Shown: one piece after another, positions 23,891-34,263 of the stretch
How the letters are laid out: each line of letters begins with the position of its first letter
Numbering within the stretch: the stretch's first letter is position 1
DNA from: Rhodospirillaceae bacterium
GTDB lineage: Bacteria > Pseudomonadota > Alphaproteobacteria > CACIAM-22H2
NCBI GenBank assembly: GCA_027490975.1
Contig: JAIXXA010000126.1
Coordinates: forward strand, 1 to 44,348
Direction: 5' to 3'
Length of the DNA: 44,348 nt
The notes under the pieces: generated by a model
Told to the model about the DNA's origin: nothing
Seen by the model: only the letters and a program-made list of their open reading frames with translations
Databases searched by the model: none
Position numbers and translations under genes: made by a program

Positions 23891-26554
23891 TCAGGCTTTT
23901 GCCGCGACCGCTTGTTTGATGGCCGCCAAAGCCGCGTCGGCCTTCGCCCCATCGGGGCCGCCGCCTTGCGCCATGTCCGGGCGCCCGCCCCCGCCCTTGC
24001 CGCCGAGCTCGGCAACGCCGATGCGCACGAGATCGACCGCGCTTACTTTGGCGACCGCATCTTCCGTGACGGCGACGACGAGCGAAGCCTTGCCGTCTTC
24101 GATCGACACGAGGGCGACCACGCCCGAGCCGATCTGCTTTTTGAGCTCGTCGGCCGTCGCTTTGAGCTCGCGTGCCGGCGTGTTGTCGAGCTTGCGCGCG
24201 GCGTATTTGAGGCTGCCGACCTGCTCGGCCCCGCCGCCTGCCGAAGCCCCGCCGCCGCCGACGGCCAGCGCACGACGCGCATCGGCCAATTCGCGCTCGA
24301 GTTTCCGACGTTCCTCGAGCAATGCCGCCAAGCGCGCGGGTACGTCCGCCGGCACGGTCTTGGCGATGCTGGCCGCATCGGCCAACAGGCGCGTCTGCTC
24401 GCCCAAATAAGCGCGTGCACCCTCGCCCGTGACCGCCTCGATGCGCCGCACGCCGGCGGCAACCGCACCTTCCGACACGATCTTGAAAAGACCTATATCG
24501 CCCGTGCGCCGCACATGCGTGCCGCCGCACAATTCGGTCGAAAACGGTTTTTCCTCGGCATTGCCGCGCGCATAGCCCATCGAGACCACGCGTACTTCCT
24601 CGCCGTATTTCTCGCCGAACAAAGCAAGCGCCCCCGCCTCGACCGCCGCATCGGGAGTCATCAGGCGCGTGGCGACGTCTTGGTTTTCGAGAATGCGGCG
24701 ATTGACGTCGTCCTCGACCGCCGCAATGTCGTCGGCCGACAACGGCGTGGGCTGCGAGATATCGAAGCGCAGCCGGTCGGGCGACACGAGCGAGCCCTTC
24801 TGCGTCACGTGGTCGCCAAGGCGTCGACGCAACGCTTCGTGCAGCAGGTGCGTTGCCGAATGGTTGGCGCGCGTGCGGTCGCGGCGTGCGCCGTCGACGC
24901 GCAATTCGGCGAAATCGCCGACCTTGACGCTGCCCTTGGCCACGCGGCCGATATGCGCAAACACGTCGCCCGCCATTTTCTGCACGTCTTCGACGGCGAT
25001 CTCCGCACCTCCGGCCGTGAAGATCGCCCCGGCATCGCCCGTCTGCCCGCCGGACTCGCCGTAGAACGGCGTTTGGTTGGCGACGAGCCACACCGCGTCG
25101 CCCTGCTTGGCGGCGTCCGTTTCTTTGCCATCCACGACGAGTGCGACGATCTTGCCCTCGGCCGCTTCGGTGTTGTAGCCGAGGAACTCGCTTGCACCGA
25201 CCTTCTCGCGCAGTTCGAACCACACGCGCTCGCCCGCGACTTCGCCCGAGCCTGCCCAGCTCTTGCGCGCCTCGGCCTTGGCCGCTTCCATGGATGCGGC
25301 AAAACCGTCGGTATCCACACCCACCCCGCGCCCGCGCAGCACGTCCTGCGTGAGGTCGAGCGGGAAGCCGTAGGTATCGTAGAGCTTGAAGGCGACGTCG
25401 CCCGCCAGACGGTCGCCCTTGCCGAGCGACGATGCGGACTCGTCGAGCAGGCGCAGGCCGCGCTCGAGCATCTGCTTGAAACGCGTTTCCTCGAGCTTCA
25501 GCGTTTCGCTCGCAAGCGCACTTGCGCGCACGAGCTCGGGATAGGCTTGGCCCATCGCATCCACAAGGGTTGCCACGAGCCGATGCATCAAGGGCTCTTT
25601 GCAGCCGATGATGTGCGCGTGGCGCATCGCGCGGCGCATGATCCGGCGCAGCACGTAGCCGCGGTCCTCGTTCGACGGCAGCACGCCGTCCGCGATCAGG
25701 AAACAGGCCGAGCGCAGATGGTCGGCGATCACACGATGCGAAACCGCATGCGGTCCGTCGGCGGCGACACCCGAAGCCTCGGCCGAGGCGAGGATGATGC
25801 GGCGCATGAGGTCGATGTCGTAATTGTCGTGCTTGCCCTGCAGCACGGCCGTAATGCGCTCGAGCCCCATGCCGGTGTCGATCGAAGGCTTCGGCAGCGA
25901 GACGCGCTCGTTCGCCGAAATCTGCTCGAACTGCATGAAGACGAGGTTCCAGATCTCGATGAAGCGGTCGCCGTCGGCGTCGGGCGAACCCGGCGGGCCG
26001 CCCGCAACCTTGGGGCCGTGGTCGAAAAAGATTTCCGAGCACGGGCCGCACGGACCCGTATCTCCCATGGCCCAGAAATTGTCGGACGTCGCAATGCGGA
26101 TGATGCGCTCTTCGGGCAACCCTGCGATCTTCTTCCAGAACCCGGCTGCCGCGTCGTCGTCGTGGTAGACGGTGACGCTGAGCCGCTCCTTGGGCAGGCC
26201 GTATTCCTTGGTGATCAAGGTCCAGGCATGTTCGATCGCCTGTTCCTTGAAATAGTCGCCGAACGAGAAATTGCCGAGCATCTCGAAGAACGTATGGTGC
26301 CGGGCCGTGTAGCCGACATTCTCGAGATCGTTGTGCTTGCCGCCCGCGCGCACGCATTTTTGCGACGTCGCCGCGCGCACGTAGCTGCGCTTCTCCTGGC
26401 CCGTGAACACGTTTTTGAACTGCACCATCCCGGCATTGGTGAACATCAAGGTCGGGTCGTTGCGCGGCACCAGCGGCGACGACGCCACCACCTGGTGGCC
26501 GTTCTTGGCGAAATAGTCGAGAAAGGTCTTGCGGACGTCGCTTGCACTCGTCAT
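23891..26554 (-). CDS. alaS: Alanyl-tRNA synthetase
   Basis: Charges tRNA-Ala with alanine and edits mischarged serine. The 887-residue length is normal. The class II catalytic core is visible ([71 protein letters not shown]), then the editing domain with [12 protein letters not shown] (HxxxH) and CGGTHV (Cys and His), the four zinc ligands, then the coiled-coil/C-Ala domain with a [13 protein letters not shown] glycine motif. ATG 26554. recA lies upstream on the same strand, an order common in Alphaproteobacteria. Confidence 0.98.
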   Translation of the reverse strand: MTSASDVRKTFLDYFAKNGHQVVASSPLVPRNDPTLMFTNAGMVQFKNVFTGQEKRSYVRAATSQKCVRAGGKHNDLENVGYTARHHTFFEMLGNFSFGDYFKEQAIEHAWTLITKEYGLPKERLSVTVYHDDDAAAGFWKKIAGLPEERIIRIATSDNFWAMGDTGPCGPCSEIFFDHGPKVAGGPPGSPDADGDRFIEIWNLVFMQFEQISANERVSLPKPSIDTGMGLERITAVLQGKHDNYDIDLMRRIILASAEASGVAADGPHAVSHRVIADHLRSACFLIADGVLPSNEDRGYVLRRIMRRAMRHAHIIGCKEPLMHRLVATLVDAMGQAYPELVRASALASETLKLEETRFKQMLERGLRLLDESASSLGKGDRLAGDVAFKLYDTYGFPLDLTQDVLRGRGVGVDTDGFAASMEAAKAEARKSWAGSGEVAGERVWFELREKVGASEFLGYNTEAAEGKIVALVVDGKETDAAKQGDAVWLVANQTPFYGESGGQTGDAGAIFTAGGAEIAVEDVQKMAGDVFAHIGRVAKGSVKVGDFAELRVDGARRDRTRANHSATHLLHEALRRRLGDHVTQKGSLVSPDRLRFDISQPTPLSADDIAAVEDDVNRRILENQDVATRLMTPDAAVEAGALALFGEKYGEEVRVVSMGYARGNAEEKPFSTELCGGTHVRRTGDIGLFKIVSEGAVAAGVRRIEAVTGEGARAYLGEQTRLLADAASIAKTVPADVPARLAALLEERRKLERELADARRALAVGGGGASAGGGAEQVGSLKYAARKLDNTPARELKATADELKKQIGSGVVALVSIEDGKASLVVAVTEDAVAKVSAVDLVRIGVAELGGKGGGGRPDMAQGGGPDGAKADAALAAIKQAVAAKA

Positions 26555-26639
26555 CGGGACAGGCTCGCTCCAGGCTTTTCGAGAAGGGGCCTAGATGTAG
26601 CTTCGCGGCGGCGGGGTGTCTAGCGACGGGAAACGAAAG

Positions 26640-26687
26640 ACGGGTCGGCGGTCGCGGCACTTCGGGCTTATGCGACGGCCGACCCGT
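26640..26687. terminator. Long hairpin between recA and alaS
   Basis: Arms 26640-26655 and 26672-26687 pair over 16 positions (ACGGGTCGGC-G-GTCGC with GCGAC-G-GCCGACCCGT) with a single G-G mismatch and a 16-base loop. On the minus strand it is followed by CTTTCGTTTCC, a moderate U-tract, so it can end the recA transcript; on the plus strand TTTTGG follows. Two smaller hairpins lie closer to recA (26711-26728 and 26812-26825). Confidence 0.65.
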
Positions 26688-26843
26688 TTTGGCCCGGGAA
26701 AGACCCGCCGACGGCCGTTGAGGGCCGTACGGGCGATCCGGGGCGGCAATACTTCATCGGAAGACAAGGGTCGTGTTCGGAAACCGGACGGGTTCGGGGC
26801 CACTCTCCCCTTGCCCGTCCGGGCAGGCTTTAGAGATCGGAAA

Positions 26844-27926
<1,083 letters not shown>

Positions 27927-28033
27927 CTTCACACCCTCCATATCAGGGGCGCTTGCCGAGGCCAACGCCCCATCGCAAACGCCGTTTGACCATTCGCCGG
28001 AATAACGCGCCGTAAAATTCGTCGATACCTTGA

Positions 28034-28114
28034 GTACTTTATTTGTTCCCAGAAGCATCCCGGTGCGAAACCGAATTGTTCCCGCACCGTGACCACAGAG
28101 TACCAATTTTGTTC
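28034..28114 (-). promoter_or_regulatory. Three SOS-box-like sites at 33-bp spacing upstream of recA
   Basis: Plus-strand reading: GTAC-N7-GTTC at 28034-28048, GAAA-N7-GTTC at 28067-28081, GTAC-N7-GTTC at 28100-28114. Each has an intact GTTC half, and two have a half one mismatch from GTTC; the alphaproteobacterial LexA box is GTTC-N7-GTTC. Start-to-start distance is exactly 33 bp both times, so all lie on the same DNA face. The nearest is 108 bp from the recA ATG. The third is followed by the palindrome-like GTTCCAGAAC (28111-28120). Confidence 0.6.
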
Positions 28115-28160
28115 CAGAACACAAGGGGAAAATAGCTGCATCCGACGATCTTTTTTGCAA

Positions 28161-31100
28161 TCAGCCGGTCGCGGGCTTGGCGGGACCGGCAAGGCGCTGG
28201 CGATAGCCCGACATGAAGGATTCGAACGGCGCCAACGAAGAAACGCGCGCGGCGATCGACGCGATATCGGGCGTCGCCCCGGCCTTGTCGGCCGTGAGCA
28301 CGCGAAACACCTCAGCATAGGGCGAACGGGCCATGGCGGGGCCGAAGCGCTCGCGCAACCGGGCCGTACCGGCATCGTCGCCCGCGAGGGCGAGCGACAC
28401 GGCCAGATGCAGCGTCTGGCGCGCGCGATTGTCTTCGAACGGTTGGTTGGCGGCGGGCGGCGCTCCAACCAGACGCTCGAGCGCCTGGGCAGCTGCGGGC
28501 CACGCGCGCGTGCGCAGGGCGATTTCCGCACGCAGAGATCGGCGTCGCTGCCGGTGTCGCCCTCGAGCCGGGCCAGCGCATCTGGGGCGCGCCCCAGATC
28601 GGCCAAAGCGCGCGCAGCCAAGCGCCCGCGCTCGCGCCGGACATTGGCGCCCTCGCCGACCCCGTCGGAAGCTTCGAGAGCTTCGAGGGCAAGCTGCGGC
28701 TTGCGGTCGAGCAGCCGGATCGCGGCAAGCCGTGCCCCCGCCTCGGCGCGCGGCGGGCCTTGCAGGCGATTGCGCATTTGATGGTCGAGCAATTCGCCGG
28801 CCCGATCGAGCAGATCGACCGCAACCAAACGCTCGACAAGCTTGCGCACCATCTCGTCGCCGTCGGGCCCCATCGGCACGAGATCGCGGTAATCCTCGAA
28901 CAGGCCGATCGCGGCCACGGGCGACATGCTGTCGGCCCCGCCGCTCAAGAACAATTTGCGGAACTCGGCGCGCACGTCGTTTTCGAGCTCGGGCCGGTCG
29001 CGCGCCTGCGGGAAGCGCTCGGCCGTCTCGCGCAAGGTGCGCACGCCCTGGCGGAAATCGCCGGTCGCCAACTGCGCCTTGCCCAAACGGCGCTGGATTT
29101 CGAACTCAAGTTCGTCGCCACGCCACGCAAAGCGCAGCCGCTCGAGGGCGGCGACCGTTTCCTGCGGCGTGATCTCGCCCTTGTTTGACTGCAGTTCGAC
29201 GCGCGCAAGCTCTGCCTGCACGCGCGCGCGCGTGACCGTGCCAAGCGACAGCGTGCGCCACGCGGCAAGGGCCGCACGCTCGTCGCCGCGCTCGAGCGCG
29301 ATGCGCCCGCGCAGATAGTCGGCGCGCGCCTGGTCGCCGCGGCTCGGGCTCGAGGCCAGAACCTGCTCGATGCGGCGCTGCGCCACGTCGAGTTCCTTGC
29401 CCGCGATGCGCGCTTCGGCGATCGCGAGGCCCAGGCGATTGGCAAACAGCCGCGGAAAGCGGCTTGACACGTCGGTCGCACGGTCGAACTGCAGCAAGGC
29501 GGCCTGCGGATCGTTCTGCGCCATCGCCAAAGCGCCGCGCCACATGGCGGCTTCGCCCTCCTGGTCGAGGCTCGAATGGTTGAGCCAGCGCGCCGCCTCG
29601 TCGAGATTGCCGCTGTAGAGCTCGGCCACGCCGCGCATGGCGCGGTTCTGCGGCCCGTCGAGCAGCTGCGGGCGCTCCTCGCCGATCAGACGGAGCATCG
29701 CGTTGGTCTCGGCAAACAGCCCGTGCGAGAACATGAAGCGCGCATAGTCGAGCCGTGCAAGGTTGCGCGCATCGCCCGGACGGCTTGCCGCGATGGCACG
29801 CTCGAGGGCGGGCTGGTCTTCGTTGAATTTCGCCGGTCCGCCCCGCTGCCACGCCGCAAGATCGAGCAAAGCGCCCTGGCGCAAGGGTGGCGCACCCGGC
29901 GTGCCGATCGCGGTGGGGGCCGTCACGAACAGCGCACGCGAGGACGAAATTTCGACGGCCGTGCCGAGCGGGCGCACGGCGATCGTGTCGTCGTCGGGCC
30001 GCACGACGGCCCCTTGCATGCTGCCCAGGATCTGGAATTGCGGATAGCGCCGCGTGTCGGCAAGCCCAATGCCCGCAACCGCCGTCGGCACGATCGCAAG
30101 CTCGTCGCCGATCTCCGGATCGCGCAGGCGCAGCACGGTCTGCGCCCCTTCCATTTCGATCGACACGCGCGCATCGGCCGGCGTGTCGGGGTTCCGAATA
30201 ACGATCTGCAACGGCTTCTCGGGTCGGCGCGGCAGGCGGCCAAGCTCGACCACCCAGGCCGCCCCGTCGCGCCGCACGAGCGCATAGGCGCCGTTGCGCG
30301 GGCTCATGCGCACGACCGTGCCCTGGCTTTCGACGAGCTCGACCTCGCCCAGCATGTCGCGCATTTGCGGCCCGCCCTGCAGCACGGCAAGATCGAGATC
30401 GACGGGCTTGTCGAAGGCGATCCACAGATATTGGCCGCGCCCGAACACGGCAAGCCCGATGGGTTCGTCGAAGCCGAAACGAAGTGCGTCGAAATTCTCT
30501 TCGCGCGTGACCTCAACCGGCACACGACCGCCCAGCGCCACGAGATTGGCAGCCGCCGACCGCGCTGCGGCCGCCGGTGCGGGAGGCTGGCTCAGCCCCA
30601 ACGCCTGGGCTTGCTGGGCCAAAGCTTCAAAATCCGGCGTGCCCGGCCGACGTGCCGCTTGATTTGCCGCCGCCGACGCCTGGGCGGCTTGCGCGGGCTG
30701 CCGCGCCTGGGCCTGGTTTTGGGCGGCCTGGTTTTGGGCCGCTTGGTTTTGCGCCGCCTGCGCCGCCTGCGCCGCTTGGGCTTGCGCGGGTGTTGGCAAT
30801 TGCACGAGCTGCGTCGTCGGCCGGTCGGTCGGGATCGAGCCGTCGCGCACCAGATCGAGCACGACGCGCGGGCCCGCGCGGAAATGCCGCAAACCGACAT
30901 TGTCGTTGAGCGTCATCTCAAGCGTCGTGCGGTCGGCCGTGCGCGCCGCGCGCACCGCCGAGGTCGAGGCCTGCAACCCGGCTGCGATCGCCGCTTGATT
31001 GAGCGCCACGGGTGCGCCGAACGTCATTGTCGCGGTGCGCCCGTTCTGTTCGATGCGATAGTCGATATCTTCAGGCCAATCGAAAACCGCGCGATCGAAT

Positions 31101-31528
31101 CCGGGATTGCTGCCAAAACGCACGGCGACGCTCGCGACCGCAGGTGCGCCCGCAGGAGCGCCTGCGCCACTTGCGGCTGGTGCAGCCGACGGCGGCCGCG
31201 CTGCGGCAGGTGCCGCCGCAGATCCTGGCTCCGGGGCCGCAAACGGTGGCGGCGCGCTTGCAGGGGCAGTAGCCCAAGGCGGTGGCGCAATCGCGGCCCC
31301 CGGCGCAGGCGCTTGAGGGGCCGGGGCTTGCGGTGCTGGTGCTTGAAAATTCGACGGCGGCGGAAAGCTTGGTGCGGATGGGCTCCCCGCTTCGGGCGAG
31401 GCCGGGAAATTGCGCCAGGGTGCGGTCTGTGCAGCAAGCTCGGCACCACCAAGGCACACCAACGCCAGCAGCATCGCCGCAATGCGGCCTGCCCGTGCGC
31501 GTGCGTGCCAATGGTTTCGCGTCGCCAT
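28161..31528 (-). CDS. Large exported repeat protein of the flagellar cluster, with a frameshift
   Basis: A ~1120-residue exported protein with an apparent one-base deletion. From ATG 31528: signal peptide (AAMLLALVCLGGAELAAQ), a Pro/Ala-rich stretch, an AMIN-like beta domain (VAVRFGSNPGFDRAVFDWP... VVLDLV), a Gln/Ala linker, a second beta region, then TPR-like helices from about residue 560 (GLFAETNAMLRLIGEERP, AELYSGNLDEAARWL, ADYLRGRIALERGDERAALAAW). After GDTGSDADL (near 28535) the frame turns into Arg/Ser/Pro nonsense; the other frame continues sensibly as LRAEIALRTRAWPAAAQALERL and ends GPAKPATG at 28161. Unshifted, it would run into the recA control region, to 27929. It follows cheZ by 117 bp. 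Function unknown; possibly motility-related by position. Confidence 0.8.
30711..30755 (-). repeat. 15-bp tandem repeat coding NQAAQ units
   Basis: Three 15-bp units (GCCTGGTTTTGGGCG and close variants) at 30711-30725, 30726-30740 and 30741-30755 code AQNQA-type units in the Gln/Ala-rich linker of the large exported protein; more degenerate Ala-Gln units flank them. Confidence 0.85.
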
Positions 31529-31645
31529 CGCGTTGCGCGTACCTGTTCGCTGTCCTGTCTCGACCGAAATGGCCTGCCAGTTTACACCAACCAGCCCCCG
31601 GCTCGAGCTAAGTGCCCGAATCGACAGACGATTCTAAGCGTTTGC

Positions 31646-32359
31646 TCAGGCCTTGTCGAACAGCGCGTCGATATCCGCTTGATTCGGCGCCCCGCCGGGC
31701 GCTTGCGGGCCGTTCAGCAGCGCTTCGTCGCCGGTGCGCTGCGGTTTGCGTGCGGACGCCGGAACCTGCGCCAGATCCATTTTGGGCAGATTGAGTGTGG
31801 CCAGCAATTCCGCCACCGTCGTATCGACTTCTTTGAGAACCGAGACGACCTTGGAAATGCGCTGGCCCGTGATGTCCTGGAAATTGCAGGCCTCGTAGAT
31901 CGCCGTCACGTCTTTTGTGATCGCGGCGGCCGCATCGCCCGGCATGGCGCTCGCGGCCTTCTCGATGCGCTCGACCGCGTCAAGGATCGCGTTGGTCGCA
32001 GACTCGGTCGCCCCGACAATGGCGCTCAATTCGTCGCCCGCCGTCGGCAGATGCGTGCGGCCAATTTCCTGGGCTTGCAAGGCAGCAAGGTCGCGTTTGG
32101 CATGCGCGATTATAAGGCCGAGGCGCACAATGCCGGTGCTGACCGGCGAGGCAGTTGCATTCCGTTTCTTGGCCGCGGGCTTTTTGGAAGACACCTTCTT
32201 TGCAGGCGACTTCTTTGCAGGCGCATTCTTGCGCATCGGTGCTTTTGCCGCAGCCTTTGCACGCGACATCGACCTCGCTTTTTTGGTCGCGACGGCCTTT
32301 CTGGTCGTTGCGGCTTTTTTCTTCTTTTTGGTCTTTGCCACCGCTTCGCCTCTACCCAT
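31646..32359 (-). CDS. cheZ: CheZ-family CheY-phosphate phosphatase with lysine-rich N-terminal tail
   Basis: A 237-residue protein whose C-terminal part is CheZ: a long helical stretch (VRLGLIIAHAKRDLAALQAQEIGRTHLP... AILDAVERIEKAASAMP), the active-site motif ACNFQDITGQRISKVVSVL (Gln/Asp that assist dephosphorylation of CheY-P), and a C-terminal QADIDALFDKA tail like the CheY-binding helix of known CheZ. Residues 10-67 are highly basic, Lys/Ala rich with AKKSPAKK-like units, resembling histone H1 tails and absent from classical CheZ. ATG 32359 is preferred to the TTG two codons earlier. cheY is 36 bp upstream. Confidence 0.9.
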   Translation of the reverse strand: MGRGEAVAKTKKKKKAATTRKAVATKKARSMSRAKAAAKAPMRKNAPAKKSPAKKVSSKKPAAKKRNATASPVSTGIVRLGLIIAHAKRDLAALQAQEIGRTHLPTAGDELSAIVGATESATNAILDAVERIEKAASAMPGDAAAAITKDVTAIYEACNFQDITGQRISKVVSVLKEVDTTVAELLATLNLPKMDLAQVPASARKPQRTGDEALLNGPQAPGGAPNQADIDALFDKA

Positions 32360-32395
32360 GCGCAAGACCCCGTGGTCGATCTTCGTCCACGGGGA

Positions 32396-32782
32396 TCAGA
32401 AGTCGCCCAGCACCGTGGCGATCTTGCCCTTCAGCGTGCCCGCATTGAAGGGCTTGACGATGTAGTTGTTGACGCCCGCCTGTTTGGCCGCAACCACGTT
32501 CTCGGTCTTGCTTTCGGCCGTGACCATGATGAACGGAATGTGCTTAAGCTTGGGGTCTGCGCGCACTTCCTGAAGCAGCTGCAGCCCGGTCATCGGCTGC
32601 ATGTTCCAGTCCGAAATGATCAGGCCGTATTCCTTCTGGCGGATCTTCGCAAGCGCAGACGAACCGTCTTCCGCTTCGTCCACGCTCGTGAAACCGATCT
32701 GGTTGAGAAGGTTTTTCACGATACGCAGCATCGTCTTGTAATCGTCGACGATGAGAACGTTCATGCGAAGATCGACGGACAT
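32396..32782 (-). CDS. cheY: Chemotaxis response regulator CheY
   Basis: A 128-residue single receiver domain. Acidic pocket Asp13-Asp14 (VLIVDDYKTM), phospho-acceptor Asp58 (LIISDWNMQPMTG), the Thr/Ala switch in FIMVTAESK, and Lys in YIVKPFNAGTLKGKI are all present. DWNMP-like sequence around Asp58 is characteristic of CheY. AGGAG lies 7 bases before ATG 32782. When phosphorylated it should bind FliM; CheZ next door removes the phosphate. The 192-bp gap to motE may hold an internal promoter. Confidence 0.96.
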   Translation of the reverse strand: MSVDLRMNVLIVDDYKTMLRIVKNLLNQIGFTSVDEAEDGSSALAKIRQKEYGLIISDWNMQPMTGLQLLQEVRADPKLKHIPFIMVTAESKTENVVAAKQAGVNNYIVKPFNAGTLKGKIATVLGDF

Positions 32783-32974
32783 CTAGTTTCTCCTGCACCT
32801 GACGCGATAGCGGTTGCTGCCAAACTCAGCGGGGCAAACCCGACCGGGCAGCCCCCCGCAACGCCCATCCATAGACGATGAATGTTAAAAGCTTACTAAT
32901 AGAGCCGGCGGCCGAGGTAAAGCCCCTGTTTGCATTACCGGAATCTTTGCGGTCGCCGCCCTGCCCCGCGCGGC
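32783..32974. other. 192-bp spacer between motE and cheY
   Basis: Holds the cheY ribosome-binding site (AGGAG near 32790) and an AT-richer patch at 32878-32902 (ATGAATGTTAAAAGCTTACTAATAG region). A TGGC element near 32819 lacks the spacing for a sigma-54 site. No coding sequence was seen. Confidence 0.35.
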
Positions 32975-33694
32975 TTACCCGGCCCGTGCCGGGATTTGCG
33001 AGGCCGGCTGGTTGCCGGGCTGGCGGCGGCGGGCAAGCTCGGCCGTGATTTGCTGGGCGCGGATCGGGTTCATCTGCGCCAGGATCGGGGCGGCACGGCG
33101 CTCGTTCATGGCCTCGACAAGTTCGAGCAGGATCGGCAGCTCCATCTGTTCGAAGATGCGCGCGGCTTCCGTCGGCTTCATGTTCTGGAACATGCGCACG
33201 AGGCTTTGACGGCGGGCCTGTTCCTGGTCGTCGTATTTGGCGATCGCACTTTGGACGGCCGTCTGCAGGCCTTTGAGCTCGTCGACCTGCTGCTGGATGC
33301 GCCGTTCGGCAGCCTGGAGGATCGCTTCGCGCTGCTCGAGTTCGGCTTCGCGGCGGTCGATTTCCTCGCGCCGCTTGGCGAGATCTTCCAACGTGTCGAG
33401 TTCGCCCGGGCTGAAGGTGCGCTCGCCGTCGGGCTGCACGCTGCCCGCCCGTGTGCGCGCCGGCGGCGGTTCGGCGGCGGGCGTTCCTTGGGCTTGGGCG
33501 AACTGCACGGGCGGCATCGCAGCCTGCGGGGCGGCGCGCGGGCTGGGCGAAGGTGCAGCGGGGATCGCCGCGCGTTGCGGGCTCGGCGATTGCTGGGCAA
33601 CCGCACTGCCGAGATTTCCGAGGCGCAAGCCCAGCATCAAAACGCCGACGAGAATGAGTACCGGCAGCAGCCGGATGCGTTCGAAAAGCTTCAT
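32975..33694 (-). CDS. motE: MotE-like flagellar motor protein
   Basis: A 239-residue protein with an N-terminal membrane segment or signal (LLPVLILVGVLMLGLRLG), a Pro/Ala/Gln-rich periplasmic-type linker, a coiled coil (LDTLEDLAKRREEIDRREAELEQREAILQAAERRIQQQVDELKGLQ) and a C-terminal MgtE-N-like helical domain (LVRMFQNMKPTEAARIFEQM... NERRAAPILAQMNPIRAQQITAELA). This layout is MotE, known in rhizobia as a periplasmic chaperone for the stator protein MotC. Its ATG overlaps the DUF6468 stop (ATGA). Exact partner here is inferred, not seen. Confidence 0.85.
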   Translation of the reverse strand: MKLFERIRLLPVLILVGVLMLGLRLGNLGSAVAQQSPSPQRAAIPAAPSPSPRAAPQAAMPPVQFAQAQGTPAAEPPPARTRAGSVQPDGERTFSPGELDTLEDLAKRREEIDRREAELEQREAILQAAERRIQQQVDELKGLQTAVQSAIAKYDDQEQARRQSLVRMFQNMKPTEAARIFEQMELPILLELVEAMNERRAAPILAQMNPIRAQQITAELARRRQPGNQPASQIPARAG

Positions 33695-34263
33695 GCGCCG
33701 CGCGCTCCGGCTTGCGTTGCAACGGGCGTTGTCGCTTTGCGGCGGTCGGCGATCGCGCGCAGCAATTCCTGCTCGGCCATCGAGCGAACGGGCGAACGCT
33801 CTTGCGTGCGCTCGGGTGCGGCGGCGACGGTCACAGCAGCCGCGCGCAACGGCACGCGCGCCGCAGCCGCGCCGAGCGACGTCGGCGCGCTCGGCATCTG
33901 CGCGCGCGGCTCGGGAACGGCAACGGCAATCGGTGCGGCTGCGGGGCGAGCCTGCAGGCGATCGAGCAATTGGTCGGCGGCAGGCGCGGCGCGGGCGACG
34001 AGCATTTCAAGATCGTCTTTGAGGGCGAGGGCCGTACGCGTCTGGTCTTCGAGCAGGCGCCCGGAGGCTTCGCTCGCCATCTTGAGTTCCGCCACCGCCG
34101 CCTCCGCGCGCTCGGCGGCTTTGGCGAACTGGGTCGCCGCGCGGTCGAGCTCGGCCTTGCCCTCGCGCCAAGCCCCCAGTCGTTTGTGCAGGCGCATCGC
34201 GTAGACGATGACCGCGACAAGCAAGCCCGCCAGGACCAGATTGAGCGCCAGTTCCAAGCTCAT
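33691..34263 (-). CDS. DUF6468 family flagellar-cluster protein
   Basis: A 190-residue protein with one N-terminal membrane helix (LALNLVLAGLLVAVIVYAMRL), a coiled coil (LGAWREGKAELDRAATQFAKAAERAEAAVAELKMASEASGRLLED) and a long Ala/Pro-rich disordered part; the C-terminus has EQELLRAIADRRK. Such proteins are found between fliM and motE in Rhodospirillales; function is unknown. ATG 34263 shares one base with the fliM stop (TGATG), and the stop overlaps motE, so all three are tightly coupled. Confidence 0.82.
   Translation of the reverse strand: MSLELALNLVLAGLLVAVIVYAMRLHKRLGAWREGKAELDRAATQFAKAAERAEAAVAELKMASEASGRLLEDQTRTALALKDDLEMLVARAAPAADQLLDRLQARPAAAPIAVAVPEPRAQMPSAPTSLGAAAARVPLRAAAVTVAAAPERTQERSPVRSMAEQELLRAIADRRKATTPVATQAGARGA

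Noticed and set aside
27929-28160. C-terminal 77 codons of the unshifted frame of the large repeat protein, and an upstream extension of RecA through this region
   Set aside because: The sequence is out-of-frame in character and overlaps the SOS-like boxes; RecA has good starts at 27926 and 27869.
30500-31400. Possible horizontally acquired or chimeric segment because of low-complexity Gln/Ala/Pro
   Set aside because: Codon use stays GC-rich like the neighbours and the frame is continuous from the signal peptide; low complexity explains it.
32810-32825. Sigma-54-like TGGCA upstream of cheY
   Set aside because: The GC of the -12 element is two bases too close; spacing is strict for this sigma factor.
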